Assembly: GCF_003634555.1 (NCBI RefSeq)
Contig: NZ_RBKS01000001.1
Span: 124,001 to 188,000 of the forward strand
Length of the DNA: 64,000 bases
From: Frondihabitans australicus
Lineage (GTDB): Bacteria > Actinomycetota > Actinomycetes > Actinomycetales > Microbacteriaceae
Direction: 5' to 3'
Both the position numbers and the translations under genes were made by a program. Below the pieces are notes generated by a model, which saw nothing but the letters and a program-made list of their open reading frames with translations, ran no database searches and was not told the origin of the DNA. Every line of letters starts with the position of its first letter. The stretch's first letter is position 1. Below are positions 39,563 through 48,137 of the stretch, piece after piece.

Positions 39563-41290
39563 CTAGACCTGCAGCCAGACCGTCGCGTCGGTGGGCAGCG
39601 CCGGGCCCTCGAGCGGCACCGACGACAGCAGCACCTCGCCGACGGGCAGCTCGACCGGCACCGACCCCGTGTTCGCGATCACGGTGACGTCGCCGTTGCG
39701 GAACGCCACGACCGACGCCCCGTAGCCCGGCAGCCACTCGACGCTGCCGGCGCCGAGCGCGAACTCCTCGCGGGTCTGCAGTGCCAGGCGGTAGAGCTCC
39801 AGCGTCGAGCCGGGCACGCCCTCCTGCGCGTCGCGGGCGTAGGGCGCCCAGTCGGCGGGCTGCGGCAGCCAGGCGGCGCCGGTGGTGTTGAAGCCGTACG
39901 CGGGGGCAGACGCCTGCCACGGGATCGGCACGCGGCACCCGTCACGGCCGTAGCGTTCGCCCTTGGTGCGGAACCACGTGGGATCCTGCCGCGCCTCGTC
40001 GGGTAGGTCGATGGCTTCGGGGAGCCCCAGCTCTTCGCCCTGGTAGATGTAGGCCGAGCCCGGCAGGGCGAGCATGAGGGCCGACGCGGCTCGGGCCCGG
40101 CGGAGGCCCACGGCGCGGTCGGGCAGGCCGGGGCTCTTCGGCCCGATGCCCGAGCCCTGCGGGCTGTCGGCCGTGAGCGCGAGGCGCGACGCGTGTCGCA
40201 CGACGTCGTGGTTCGAGAGCACCCAGGTCGACGGAGCGCCGACCGACGAGAACACCGCGATCGAGGCGTCGATGACCTCACGGATGCGGGTGGCGGTCCA
40301 GCCGCTCTCGAGGTAGGTGAAGTTGAAGGCCTGCTGCATCTCGTCGGGCCGCACCCAGTTGGCGAGCTTCGACAGCGGCTCGACCCAGGCCTCGGCCACC
40401 AGGATCCGATCGCCCTCGTACGAGGCGACCACGTCGTGCCAGGTCCGGTAGATCTCGTGGACCCCGTCCTGGCCCCACCACGGCGGCATCTCGGCCTCGC
40501 CGGTGCCGCCGCCCATGCTGCCGGAGCCCGCGGGCGGCGTGTAGTCGGGAAGCCCCTCCTTCTTGATGAGGCCGTGCGCGACGTCGATGCGGAATCCGTC
40601 GACGCCGCGGTCGAGCCAGAAGCGCAGCACGTCGAGGAAGTCGGTTCGGACCTCGGGGTTCGTCCAGTCGAGGTCGGGCTGCGACGTGTCGAAGAGGTGG
40701 AGGTACCACTGGCCGGGCGTGCCGTCGGCCTCGGTGACGCGGGTCCAGGCGTCGCCGCCGAAGACGCTCGGCCAGTTGTTCGGCGGCAGCTCGCCGTCGG
40801 CGCCGCGGCCCTCGCGGAACATGTAGCGGGCGCGCTCGGGCGACCCGGGGCCCGCGGCGAGGGCCGCCTGGAACCACGGGTGGTCGGAGGAGGTGTGGTT
40901 CGGCACCAGGTCGACGATGAGCCGCAGACCCTGGGCGGTCGCCTCGGCGCGGAGGGCGTCGAAGTCGGCGAGCGTGCCGAAGATCGGATCGACGTCGCAG
41001 TAGTCCGAGACGTCGTAGCCGGCGTCGCGCTGGGGCGACTTCGAGAACGGCGACAGCCACACCGCGTCGACGCCGAGGTCGGCGAGGTCCCCGAGGTGCG
41101 CGGTGATGCCGCGGAGGTCGCCGATGCCGTCGCCCGAGCTGTCGGCGAACGAGCGCGGGTACACCTGGTAGATCACCGCCGTGCGCCACCACTCGTGGTT
41201 CTGGGCGGTCAGGGTCGCAGGATCCGCGACACGGTCTTCGGGGAGGCTGTCGAGCGCGTCAGACGGCTCCGCGGTCTCGTCGAGAGGCAT
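39563..41290 (-). CDS. GH13 alpha-glucosidase / oligo-1,6-glucosidase
   Basis: 575-aa cytoplasmic glycoside hydrolase of family 13 that releases glucose from alpha-glucosides. The (beta/alpha)8 barrel motifs appear in order: DLVPNHTSSDHPWF (region I), GFRIDVAHGLIKKEG (region II, nucleophile Asp), RILVAEAWVEPL (region III, acid Glu) and WVLSNHDVVRHASR (region IV, transition-state Asp). The start of the fold is WWRTAVIYQVYPRSFADSSGDGIGDL, as in AglA-type enzymes. No signal peptide, and no transport genes beside it. Exact linkage preference is undecided. Confidence 0.93.
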   Translation of the reverse strand: MPLDETAEPSDALDSLPEDRVADPATLTAQNHEWWRTAVIYQVYPRSFADSSGDGIGDLRGITAHLGDLADLGVDAVWLSPFSKSPQRDAGYDVSDYCDVDPIFGTLADFDALRAEATAQGLRLIVDLVPNHTSSDHPWFQAALAAGPGSPERARYMFREGRGADGELPPNNWPSVFGGDAWTRVTEADGTPGQWYLHLFDTSQPDLDWTNPEVRTDFLDVLRFWLDRGVDGFRIDVAHGLIKKEGLPDYTPPAGSGSMGGGTGEAEMPPWWGQDGVHEIYRTWHDVVASYEGDRILVAEAWVEPLSKLANWVRPDEMQQAFNFTYLESGWTATRIREVIDASIAVFSSVGAPSTWVLSNHDVVRHASRLALTADSPQGSGIGPKSPGLPDRAVGLRRARAASALMLALPGSAYIYQGEELGLPEAIDLPDEARQDPTWFRTKGERYGRDGCRVPIPWQASAPAYGFNTTGAAWLPQPADWAPYARDAQEGVPGSTLELYRLALQTREEFALGAGSVEWLPGYGASVVAFRNGDVTVIANTGSVPVELPVGEVLLSSVPLEGPALPTDATVWLQV

Positions 41291-41340
41291 GCCTCAACGA
41301 TAGCGGCGGCGCGAGGTGCGCTTTTCGGCACGGGCCCTCG

Positions 41341-42372
41341 ATGTGGGAATCTGATCGGTTACGTTTACTGGACTCGATCTCGATTGGCGCGACCCTGGCT
41401 CTGCAGAACGACCTCTTCCCCGACGTCGAGCGGCCCTACCCGCTCGCGCTCGGCACGAACGTCTTCGGGTGGACGGTCGGCGCCCCGACCGCCCTCGAGG
41501 TCCTCGACGTGTTCGTCGACTCCGGCGGCACCGTCATCGACACCGCGGACGTCTACTCGGCCTGGCTGCCGGGCAACTCCGGCGGCGAGTCCGAGACGAT
41601 CATCGGCCGGTGGCTCTCGCGCCCCGGCAACCGCGACCGCGTGGTGGTGTCGACGAAGGTCGGCCAGCACCCCGACGCCCCCGGGCTCACCGCCGAGAGC
41701 GTGCGCCGTGCCGTCGACGCCTCGCTCGCGCGGCTCAAGACCGACCGCATCGATCTGCTATTCGCGCACTACGACGACGACGACACCCCGCTCGACGAGA
41801 CCGTCGGCGTCTTCAGCGAGCTCGTCGACCAGGGCAAGATCCGCTACCCGGCCGCGTCGAACTACACCGGTTCGCGGATGCGCCAGGCGCTCGCCATCGC
41901 CGACCGAGACCGCGCCCACCCGTTCGCCGCCGTCCAGCCCGCGTACAACCTCGTGCGGCGCGCCGACTACGAGGCCGACCTCTGGCCGATCGTCGACCAC
42001 TTCGACCTCGCCGTCCTGCCGCACTCGACCCTCGCGAGCGGGTTCCTCACCGCGAAGTACCGCGACCTGCAGAGCCTGTCGGAGTCGCCGAGGGGGTCTC
42101 GGGCGCTGAGCTACCTCACGCCGAGGAACATCCGGATCCTGGACGTCCAGATGGAGATCGCCGAGGCCCATGGCGTGGCCCCGGGCGCCGTCGCGATCGC
42201 GTGGACGGCGTCGCGCCCCCACGTGATCGGGGCGCTCGCCAGCGCGCGATCGGCGATCCAGCTCGAGAACCTTCTCGCGGCGGGGTCGCTCGAGCTCTCG
42301 GCCGACGAGCTGGAGAGGCTGACGGCGGTGTCGGATCCTGCGCTCGCCGACGACGCCGACGAGCAGACCTAG
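41341..42372 (+). CDS. Aldo/keto reductase
   Basis: 343-aa NADPH-dependent aldo/keto reductase barrel. YPLALGTNVFGWTVGAPTALEVLDVFVDSGGTVIDTADVYSAW holds the catalytic Asp and Tyr (DTADVYS). VVVSTKVG, RIDLLFAHYDDDDTPLDETV (His) and the C-terminal AIAWTASRPHVIGALASARSAIQLEN give the rest of the site. The first 30 residues have no counterpart in the related protein at 43038 and no ribosome site precedes the ATG, so the true start is uncertain. The substrate is unknown. Confidence 0.88.
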   Translation: MWESDRLRLLDSISIGATLALQNDLFPDVERPYPLALGTNVFGWTVGAPTALEVLDVFVDSGGTVIDTADVYSAWLPGNSGGESETIIGRWLSRPGNRDRVVVSTKVGQHPDAPGLTAESVRRAVDASLARLKTDRIDLLFAHYDDDDTPLDETVGVFSELVDQGKIRYPAASNYTGSRMRQALAIADRDRAHPFAAVQPAYNLVRRADYEADLWPIVDHFDLAVLPHSTLASGFLTAKYRDLQSLSESPRGSRALSYLTPRNIRILDVQMEIAEAHGVAPGAVAIAWTASRPHVIGALASARSAIQLENLLAAGSLELSADELERLTAVSDPALADDADEQT

Positions 42373-42380
42373 GCGCCGGT

Positions 42381-42920
42381 CTAGCCCGTCTGCACCGCGG
42401 GCGTCAGCGGTGTGACCGTTCGCGCCGTGCTGTCCCAGCGGCGAAGCGCTGTGGCGCCGGCGGCGGCGAGGGCCGCGTCGTCATCGCGCAGCACCTCGAC
42501 CGCCTCCGCGAGCTGCGCCGACGTGAGCCGCGACGCGAGCGTCACGTGCGGCGTCCAGTGCCCGGGCAGAGTGTGCGCGGCGTCCGGCCCGTCGCCGAGC
42601 ACCTCGTGCACGGCCGCGTGCAGGCGCAGGAGCCGCGGCGTCACCACCGCGAGCCGAGCCAGCACGAGCCCGCGCGGAGGCCTGCCGAAGACGACGAGTG
42701 CGCCGAGCCCCACGGGCACCGGCAGGCTCGCGGCCACGGCGCCCAGCCGCACGTCGAACTCCGCCCCGAGCCGCTCCCGCGCGGCCAGAGTGATATGCGG
42801 CGCGTTCGTGTCGCCGGTGTGCCGTGCCTGACTGGGGAGGCCGGCGTCGGCGAGGCGCGCCCACTGCCGCCGGATCGCGCGGTCGGACTCGGGGTCGAGG
42901 AGGAGCTCGATGCTGTGCAC
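42381..42920 (-). CDS. 2H phosphoesterase / 2'-5' RNA ligase-like protein
   Basis: 179-aa protein with two HxT motifs, NAPHITLAARERLG (about residue 41) and HWTPHVTLASRLT (about residue 121), the pair of catalytic histidines of the 2H phosphoesterase superfamily that includes ThpR and 2'-5' RNA ligases. It starts VHSIELLLDPESDRAIRRQWARL. Likely acts on 2',3'-cyclic phosphates in RNA or nucleotides. GTG start. It lies between two aldo/keto reductase genes on the opposite strand. Confidence 0.88.
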   Translation of the reverse strand: MHSIELLLDPESDRAIRRQWARLADAGLPSQARHTGDTNAPHITLAARERLGAEFDVRLGAVAASLPVPVGLGALVVFGRPPRGLVLARLAVVTPRLLRLHAAVHEVLGDGPDAAHTLPGHWTPHVTLASRLTSAQLAEAVEVLRDDDAALAAAGATALRRWDSTARTVTPLTPAVQTG

Positions 42921-43037
42921 CGTCTGATCCTGCGCCCTGAGGCTCCGCCGTCTCAGGGAATAGTCATCGCCGAACGGAGTTGTCTGGTGGAGACCCCCCG
43001 AACGACCCGGATTCCCCGGAACGACAAGGAGACACCT

Positions 43038-44009
43038 ATGGCTGACGCACCCCGCACCACCCTCGGAACCAGCGACGTCGAGATCTTCCCGCTCAACCTC
43101 GGCGGCAACGTCTTCGGCTGGACCGCCGACGAGAAGGCCTCGTTCGAGGTGCTCGACGCGTACGTCGAGGCCGGCGGCAACTTCGTCGACACGGCCGACG
43201 TCTACTCGGCCTTCGCGCCGGGCAACGTCGGCGGCGAGTCCGAGACGATCATCGGCAAGTGGATGAAGGCGCGCGGCAACCGCGCCGACATGGTCATCGC
43301 CACGAAGGTCGGCATGCTCGCCGGCTACGAGGGCACGTCGCGCGAGACCGTCCGGAAGGCCGTCGACGAGTCGCTTCGCCGCCTCGACACCGACTACATC
43401 GACCTCTACTACGCGCACCGCGACTTCACCGATCGCCCGGTCGAGGAGGCCGTCGAGGCCCTCAACGAGCAGGTCGAGCTCGGCAAGGTCCGTCTCACCG
43501 GCGCCTCGAATTTCTCCGGCCAGCGCCTCGAGCAGGCCCTCCGCTTCGCCGAGAGCGAGAACCTCGCCAAGTACGCGGCGATCCAGAACCACTACAGCCT
43601 CGTCGAGCGAGCCGACGTCGAGGCCGGCACGCCGACCGTCGCCTCGGTCGCGCTCTCCGAGGGCGTCTCGGTGCTGCCGTACTTCTCGCTCGCCTCGGGC
43701 TTCCTCACGGGCAAGTACCGCGACGGGGTCGAGGTCGACAGCCAGCGCGCAGGATCCGCGTCGAAGTACCTCGACGACCGTGGCCGCGCCGTGCTCGCCG
43801 CCCTCGACGAGGTGGCGGCAGCTCACTCGACCTCCGTCACGGCAGTCTCCCTCGCCTGGCTCCTGGCGCAGGAGTCGGTGGCCGCGCCGATCGCCAGCGC
43901 GCGCACCACGCAGCAGCTGCCCGACCTCATCGCAGCCGTCGGCCTGGTGCTCACCGGCGACGAGGTGGCCGCCCTGTCGGCTGCGTCCGGGGCCCCTGTA
44001 GCTGCGTAG
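43038..44009 (+). CDS. Aldo/keto reductase
   Basis: 323-aa aldo/keto reductase, related to the one at 41341. It shows LGTSDVEIFPLNLGGNVFGWTADEKASFEVLDAYVEAGGNFVDTADVYSAFAPGN (catalytic Asp, Tyr), MVIATKVG (Lys) and IDLYYAHRDFTDRPVEEAVEAL (His). AGGAGA lies seven bases before the ATG, a clear ribosome site. The two paralogues share the NVFGW and DTADVYSA blocks and the FLTxKYRD and S-x-R segments near the end, so a past duplication is likely. The substrate is unknown. Confidence 0.92.
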   Translation: MADAPRTTLGTSDVEIFPLNLGGNVFGWTADEKASFEVLDAYVEAGGNFVDTADVYSAFAPGNVGGESETIIGKWMKARGNRADMVIATKVGMLAGYEGTSRETVRKAVDESLRRLDTDYIDLYYAHRDFTDRPVEEAVEALNEQVELGKVRLTGASNFSGQRLEQALRFAESENLAKYAAIQNHYSLVERADVEAGTPTVASVALSEGVSVLPYFSLASGFLTGKYRDGVEVDSQRAGSASKYLDDRGRAVLAALDEVAAAHSTSVTAVSLAWLLAQESVAAPIASARTTQQLPDLIAAVGLVLTGDEVAALSAASGAPVAA

Positions 44010-44141
44010 TTCCGGTCTTCCGTTCCGCTGAGATCGCACTCGTCGTCGCGCTTGCCGCGTGCAGCCGACAACGGGTGCGATCTCGTCGTTCGCGCCCCCG
44101 AACTGAGGGCGCGTCACGTGGCGAATCGGCCTCCGAACTCC

Positions 44142-44150
44142 TGCTATCCT
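44142..44150 (+). promoter_or_regulatory. Extended -10 (TGC TATCCT) for tRNA-Thr
   Basis: TGC directly followed by TATCCT, an extended -10 element, about 63 bases before the tRNA-Thr 5' end. Confidence 0.5.
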
Positions 44151-44212
44151 CGACTGGTGCCATTCGCCGGGCGGCTCCGCCCGGGCCGTCTCGAGACGGG
44201 CATGGCTGGCAC

Positions 44213-44284
<72 letters not shown>

Positions 44285-44395
44285 CAGTGCTCCCGCACGA
44301 CACGCTGTGTCCCTCAACGACACTGAAGGCGGTTGACGCCAAAGCGGTAATGTGGGCACTAGTCGGCACTGTCTCTCGCAGACGATGTCGGCCGC

Positions 44396-44469
44396 GGCGG
44401 GGTAGCTCAGGTGGTTAGAGCACACGGCTCATAATCGTGGTGTCGCGGGTTCGAGTCCCGCCCTCGCTA
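44396..44469 (+). tRNA. tRNA-Met (elongator, anticodon CAT)
   Basis: Acceptor GGCGGGG (44396-44402) pairs with CCTCGCT (44462-44468) with two G-U pairs; discriminator A at 44469. Anticodon loop CTCATAA carries CAT. The D arm (TAGCTCAGGTGGTTAGAGCA) and a first pair that can form mark it as elongator rather than initiator. Its 3' end is repeated at 44617 and inverted at 44701. Confidence 0.93.
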
Positions 44470-44522
44470 CAAATGCGTGATGGCTCCGCCCTCCAGGGCG
44501 GGGCCATCACGCATTTGTAGCG
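44465..44522 (+). terminator. Terminator overlapping the tRNA-Met 3' end, 20-bp stem
   Basis: A perfect 20-bp stem (44465-44484 with 44503-44522) with an inner CGCCCT/AGGGCG hairpin. The outer arm starts inside the tRNA acceptor strand (CGCTAC). The core AAATGCGTGATGGC/GCCATCACGCATTT lies just after the tRNA. Confidence 0.85.
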
Positions 44523-44616
44523 TCGGCGGATCGAGAAGCCGCTCCTGGGCCCCGGGCGAGCAGTCCGCGGCGCGACGGAGCGGAGCGGAGCCGCGTCGAG
44601 GCGGCTCAGCAGGGAG

Positions 44617-44716
44617 TCGAGTCCCGCCCTCGCTACAGTGCGAACTGTATGACGCAGTGCGTGATGGCTCCGCCCTCCAGGGCGGGGCCATCACGCATTT
44701 GTAGCGAGGGCGGGAC
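44617..44716 (+). repeat. Partial duplication of tRNA-Met 3' end and its terminator, with inverted copy
   Basis: The last 19 bases of tRNA-Met plus the next two (44451-44471) are repeated exactly at 44617-44637. The terminator core recurs at 44659-44696 (GCGTGATGGC with GCCATCACGC and the same CGCCCTCCAGGGCG centre). The tRNA tail appears once more inverted at 44700-44716 (GTAGCGAGGGCGGGAC). The 95 bp between the first terminator and the duplicate hold only a GAGCCGC/GCGGCTC hairpin (44588-44607). Confidence 0.85.
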
Positions 44717-44720
44717 CGCA

Positions 44721-45728
44721 TCAGCTGAGCCAGCGCCGCATCGCTCGCACCTGGTCGTCGCCGCGCTCGAGCGGAAGCCAGTGCCCCGCCGGCACGTCGA
44801 CGATCGTCAGGTCGGAGCACGCCTCGCGCATCGGGTCGCCCTGCCGGTTGCCGTCGATGCCGCAGATGAGGTCCCACTCGCCGTTCACGAACAGCACCGG
44901 CATGGCGAGGCGACCGCCGTCGATCGCCGTGCGCGCGTAGGCGACGTTGGCGTCGTCGTTGACGTACCAGGCGCAGGAGCTGCGGAAGCCCGTCGTCTCG
45001 AACGCGTCCACGAGCTCGCCGAAGTCGTCGAGCGGCCACAGGGCCGCGTCGGGCGCGGTCGCCGGGGCCCGGTGCGCCGAGCCGAAGCGACCGCCCCGGC
45101 GCGTCACCGTCGCGGACGGCGCCACCCGGCCGACCGCGGACGGATCGCCGGAGCGGTAGATCGACGCGAGCGACGCCGCGGCGTCGGCATCCAGGTCGGC
45201 CACCGCCCTCTCGAAGTCCGTCGAGTACTCGCGGTAGTAGTCCCACTGGCCGTCCGGGTACTCATCGTCGGGGTAGATGTCGCGGTCGACCAGCGGGACC
45301 AGCGTCGAGAGCGCGTTTGAGCGGGGGTAGTACGCCCACGAGGTGAGCACGACACCGCGGCAGCGTACGGGCTCGTGTGCCGCAAGGGCGCCGACCACCG
45401 CGCTGCCCCAGTCGTGACCCACCCACACCGCCGGCTCGCCGCCGAGATGGTCGTGCAGCTCGCCCATGTCGGCGACTGCGTTCTCGACCGTGTACTCCGC
45501 GAGGTCGGTCGGCGCCGACGAGGCGCCGAACCCGCGCAGGTCGGGCGCGACGCAGTGCCAGCCGTCGGCGGCGAACGCCTCGAGCTGCGTGCGCCAGATG
45601 AGGCCGATGCTCGGCCAGCCGTGGAGGAAGAGCATCAGGGGGCCGTCGGCGGGACCGCACTCGAGATACGAGGTCGTGTGGCGCGGCGTCGTGTGCGCGC
45701 GCCGGGTGAGAGGGTTCGAGGAGGTCAT
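44721..45728 (-). CDS. Alpha/beta hydrolase, epoxide hydrolase-like
   Basis: 335-aa alpha/beta hydrolase. The oxyanion motif is LMLFLHGWPSIGLIWRTQL, the nucleophile elbow is AVWVGHDWGSAVVGAL with Asp as nucleophile (GHDWG), and the His is in VPAGHWLPLERGDDQVRAMRRWL at the end. VAPDLRGFGASSAPTDLAEYTVENAVADM is the typical region between. The Asp nucleophile points to epoxide hydrolase or haloalkane dehalogenase activity. The ATG overlaps the MFS transporter stop by four bases, so both are co-expressed; the pair may handle and export or import a common compound. Confidence 0.87.
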   Translation of the reverse strand: MTSSNPLTRRAHTTPRHTTSYLECGPADGPLMLFLHGWPSIGLIWRTQLEAFAADGWHCVAPDLRGFGASSAPTDLAEYTVENAVADMGELHDHLGGEPAVWVGHDWGSAVVGALAAHEPVRCRGVVLTSWAYYPRSNALSTLVPLVDRDIYPDDEYPDGQWDYYREYSTDFERAVADLDADAAASLASIYRSGDPSAVGRVAPSATVTRRGGRFGSAHRAPATAPDAALWPLDDFGELVDAFETTGFRSSCAWYVNDDANVAYARTAIDGGRLAMPVLFVNGEWDLICGIDGNRQGDPMREACSDLTIVDVPAGHWLPLERGDDQVRAMRRWLS

Positions 45729-46963
45729 GCCTGCTCCTGCTTCTTCGTGGTGTCGGAGGCGCCGCGCCGACGGATCCGGGCGGAGGCGACGGATGCCCCC
45801 GCGACGAGGGCGATGACGAGGCAGCCGTAGCCGAGGGCGGTCGGCTCGAGACCGACGGCCTCGACGGCGAGACCGGCGACGAGCGCCGGGACGCTGAACG
45901 CGAGGTAGCTGACGATGTACATCGTCGCGAACACCTCGCCGCGGCTCTCGGGGGGAGCCTTCTCGCCCAGGGCGTTGACGGCGAATCGGAACGAGGCACC
46001 GAATCCGGCGCCGGCGAGGACCGAGCCCACGAGGTACACGGGCAGCGAGGAGCTGGCGGTCGCGGCCATCGTGACCGCGACTCCGGCGGCCAGCGCGCCG
46101 TAGCCGAACGGCTCTCGAAGCTGCGGCCGCAGCGCAGCCGACAGAGCGGTGCCGGCGATCCCCGAGGCGAAGAACACGCCGAGCACCAGACCGATCACGA
46201 AGTGGCTCGTCACGCCGAGGAGGTCGCCGATCACCGACGAGCCGAGCGAGAGGTAGAGCCCGGCGAGTGCCCACGTCGCACTGATCGACGGGGCGAGAGC
46301 CGCAAACGTGGGCGCCACCTCGACGGGCAGGGCGGCGCTGGGCACGAGCGACCTCCACACAGACGGTCGTGTGCCCTCATGCCCGTCGACGTTCCGCTCG
46401 GCTCCCTCGCGTCCGGGCTCGGGAACGAGCCAGACCAGGCCGGCGAGCACGACGTAGACCGCGCCGAGCACCCAGTAGACGAGTTGGCGGGGCAGAGGAG
46501 CGAACTCGACGAGGGCACCGGAGAGCACGGCGCCGATCGCGATGCCGAGGGGAGAGAACGCGCTGCTGACGACCGAGCCGATCACGGGACCCGGCGCCGC
46601 GTCGAGGATCATCGCGGTGATGGTGCCGGTGGCTGCCCCGACGGCGAAGCCCTGGACGATCCGTGCGACCAGGAGCGTGCCCGTGCCTTCCGCGCCGGCG
46701 AAGAGCATCATGCCGACGGCGAGCAGCACGAGTGCGGCGGACGCGACCGGCCGGCGCCCTACGATGTCCGACACGGACCCCACCGTGAGCAGGGCGACGA
46801 GGAGAGCCACGACGTACACCGCGAAGACGACAGTGAGCACGAGCGACGAGAAGCCGAACAACCGCTGGTAGACCGGGTAGAGGGGTGAGGGAGCCGAGGC
46901 TGCGCTCAGCGTCGCAGCCCCCACGGTCGCCGCGACGACGAAGGCGGCTGACCGACCGAGCAT
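45725..46963 (-). CDS. MFS transporter
   Basis: 412-aa major facilitator superfamily permease with about 12 hydrophobic segments. The loop 2-3 motif reads LLTVGSVSDIVGRRPVASAALVLLAVG (motif A: GxxxDxxGRR), and the equivalent second-half region is LSAALRPQLREPFGYGALAAG. A hydrophilic loop sits at about residues 185-205 (EPGREGAERNVDGHEGTRPS). It is probably a proton-coupled drug or metabolite exporter. It is divergent from a TetR gene with a dyad in between, a common layout for inducible exporters. Confidence 0.9.
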   Translation of the reverse strand: MLGRSAAFVVAATVGAATLSAASAPSPLYPVYQRLFGFSSLVLTVVFAVYVVALLVALLTVGSVSDIVGRRPVASAALVLLAVGMMLFAGAEGTGTLLVARIVQGFAVGAATGTITAMILDAAPGPVIGSVVSSAFSPLGIAIGAVLSGALVEFAPLPRQLVYWVLGAVYVVLAGLVWLVPEPGREGAERNVDGHEGTRPSVWRSLVPSAALPVEVAPTFAALAPSISATWALAGLYLSLGSSVIGDLLGVTSHFVIGLVLGVFFASGIAGTALSAALRPQLREPFGYGALAAGVAVTMAATASSSLPVYLVGSVLAGAGFGASFRFAVNALGEKAPPESRGEVFATMYIVSYLAFSVPALVAGLAVEAVGLEPTALGYGCLVIALVAGASVASARIRRRGASDTTKKQEQA

Positions 46964-46991
46964 GACATTCCCCCTTGAAGCCGAATAGTTT

Positions 46992-47028
46992 GCTTTAAGC
47001 GAGTGTAGGCACGTCGTGATCTTAAAGC
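46992..47028. promoter_or_regulatory. Candidate TetR operator, GCTTTAAG / CTTAAAGC dyad
   Basis: GCTTTAAG (46992-46999) and CTTAAAGC (47021-47028) are perfect inverted arms, extending to 10 of 11 matches (TTTGCTTTAAG against TTGGCTTTAAG), with a 21-base spacer. It lies between the divergent MFS and TetR genes and the right arm overlaps the predicted -35 region of tetR. Confidence 0.5.
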
Positions 47029-47040
47029 CAAGAACTTGGG

Positions 47041-47046
47041 GATAAT
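47041..47046 (+). promoter_or_regulatory. -10 hexamer GATAAT for the tetR-family gene
   Basis: GATAAT, six bases before the ATG at 47053; consistent with a leaderless tetR transcript under the dyad just upstream. Confidence 0.5.
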
Positions 47047-47052
47047 GGTCAC

Positions 47053-47616
47053 ATGACCGATCGCCCCGTCGTGCGTCGCACGGGCGGCCGCAGCAGCCGC
47101 GTCCTGGACTCCATCTACACCGCCGTCGGTGAACTCGTCGGCGCTCGGGCGGAGAAGATCACCTTCCCCGTGATCGCCGAGCGGGCCGGGGTCAACCCGA
47201 CGACGCTCTACCGACGGTGGGTCGATGTCGACGCGCTGCTGGAGGAGGTCACGGTCGCCGCCCTCACCCGCGATGCCGACGCGGCTCCCGACACCGGATC
47301 GGTTCGCGGCGACCTCGAGGAGTGGGCCGGACTCGTCGTCCAGGACGTCACGAGGCCCGAGCGCGTCCGCTTCCTCCGCGCCATGGTCGGCGCCCGGACC
47401 GACCTGATCACCCGGTGCCTGATCACCGAGAAGCGCCGAGACCAGGCGTCCGACGTCGTGGGCCGAGCCGTGGAACGCGGCGAGGCCGCTCCGTCGGTCG
47501 CCCAGATCCTCGACCACGTGATCGCGCCGATCTACTACCGCGTCGTCTTCGCGCTCGAGGTGACCGACGCCGACGCTCGGTGCCTCGTCGACGACGTCCT
47601 CGCCATGGCCCGCTGA
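47053..47616 (+). CDS. TetR-family transcriptional regulator
   Basis: 187-aa TetR-type repressor. The N-terminal helix-turn-helix is VGARAEKITFPVIAERAGVNPTTLYRRWVDVDALLEEV (about residues 30-68). The C-terminal part (VRFLRAMVGARTDLITRCLITEKRRDQASDVVGRAVERGE and on) is the helical ligand/dimer domain of the TetR_C_16-like kind. It is divergent from the MFS-hydrolase operon and is most likely its repressor through the dyad at 46992-47028. The inducer is unknown. Confidence 0.9.
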   Translation: MTDRPVVRRTGGRSSRVLDSIYTAVGELVGARAEKITFPVIAERAGVNPTTLYRRWVDVDALLEEVTVAALTRDADAAPDTGSVRGDLEEWAGLVVQDVTRPERVRFLRAMVGARTDLITRCLITEKRRDQASDVVGRAVERGEAAPSVAQILDHVIAPIYYRVVFALEVTDADARCLVDDVLAMAR

Positions 47617-47677
47617 CGGGAGCTCGTCGATTCCTCGAGAGGCATCGCCGCCGGCGTGATCGTCGTGCCCTGGCCGG

Positions 47678-48130
47678 CTACTCCTTCACGAACCGCACGG
47701 CCAGCGGGTAGCGGTAGAAGCGCCCGCGGTTCGCGGCCACCGTGGCGACGCTGCCGAAGATCACCCGGACGATCTGCGTGGCGAAGATGAGCACGTAGCC
47801 GAGGAAGAACAGCCCGATGCCCGGTGGCACCCTGTGATCCGACGCGCCCGAGAGACCCGACGCGAAGACGGTCGCCCAGCCGATGACGGCGACGACGCCG
47901 AACAGCACCTGCACGATGAGCGCGGTCAGCTGGAAGTTCCACTCCGTGACCACGTGATTCCGCACGAACGGCCCGCGGTCGCGGTAGAGCACGAAGAAGA
48001 TGACGGCGGGGATGAAGCCGAAGAAGATGCTCAGCAGGTGCGTCAGCAACGAGTACTGACGCTCCTCGCCCGGCTGCAGGGGCGGCTGCGTCGACGGCTG
48101 CGCATACGGATTCGGCTGAGGGGTGCTCAT
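47678..48130 (-). CDS. DUF4870 family membrane protein
   Basis: 150-aa small membrane protein. A Pro/Gln-rich cytoplasmic start (STPQPNPYAQPSTQPPLQPGEERQYSLLTHLLS) is followed by hydrophobic segments IFFGFIPAVIFFVLY, TALIVQVLFGVVAVIGWATVF and GIGLFFLGYVLIFATQIVRVIFGSVA. The pattern FVRNHVVTEWNFQLT is the DUF4870 (Tic20-like) core. Function unknown. TAGAGT seven bases before the ATG at 48130 supports this start over an upstream GTG. Confidence 0.88.
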   Translation of the reverse strand: MSTPQPNPYAQPSTQPPLQPGEERQYSLLTHLLSIFFGFIPAVIFFVLYRDRGPFVRNHVVTEWNFQLTALIVQVLFGVVAVIGWATVFASGLSGASDHRVPPGIGLFFLGYVLIFATQIVRVIFGSVATVAANRGRFYRYPLAVRFVKE

Positions 48131-48137
48131 GCTCGGC

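Noticed and set aside
44396-44469. Initiator tRNA-fMet
   Set aside because: The D arm, the 1-72 pair that can form (G-U) and the anticodon stem (ACGG/TCGT rather than three G-C pairs) match elongator tRNA-Met.
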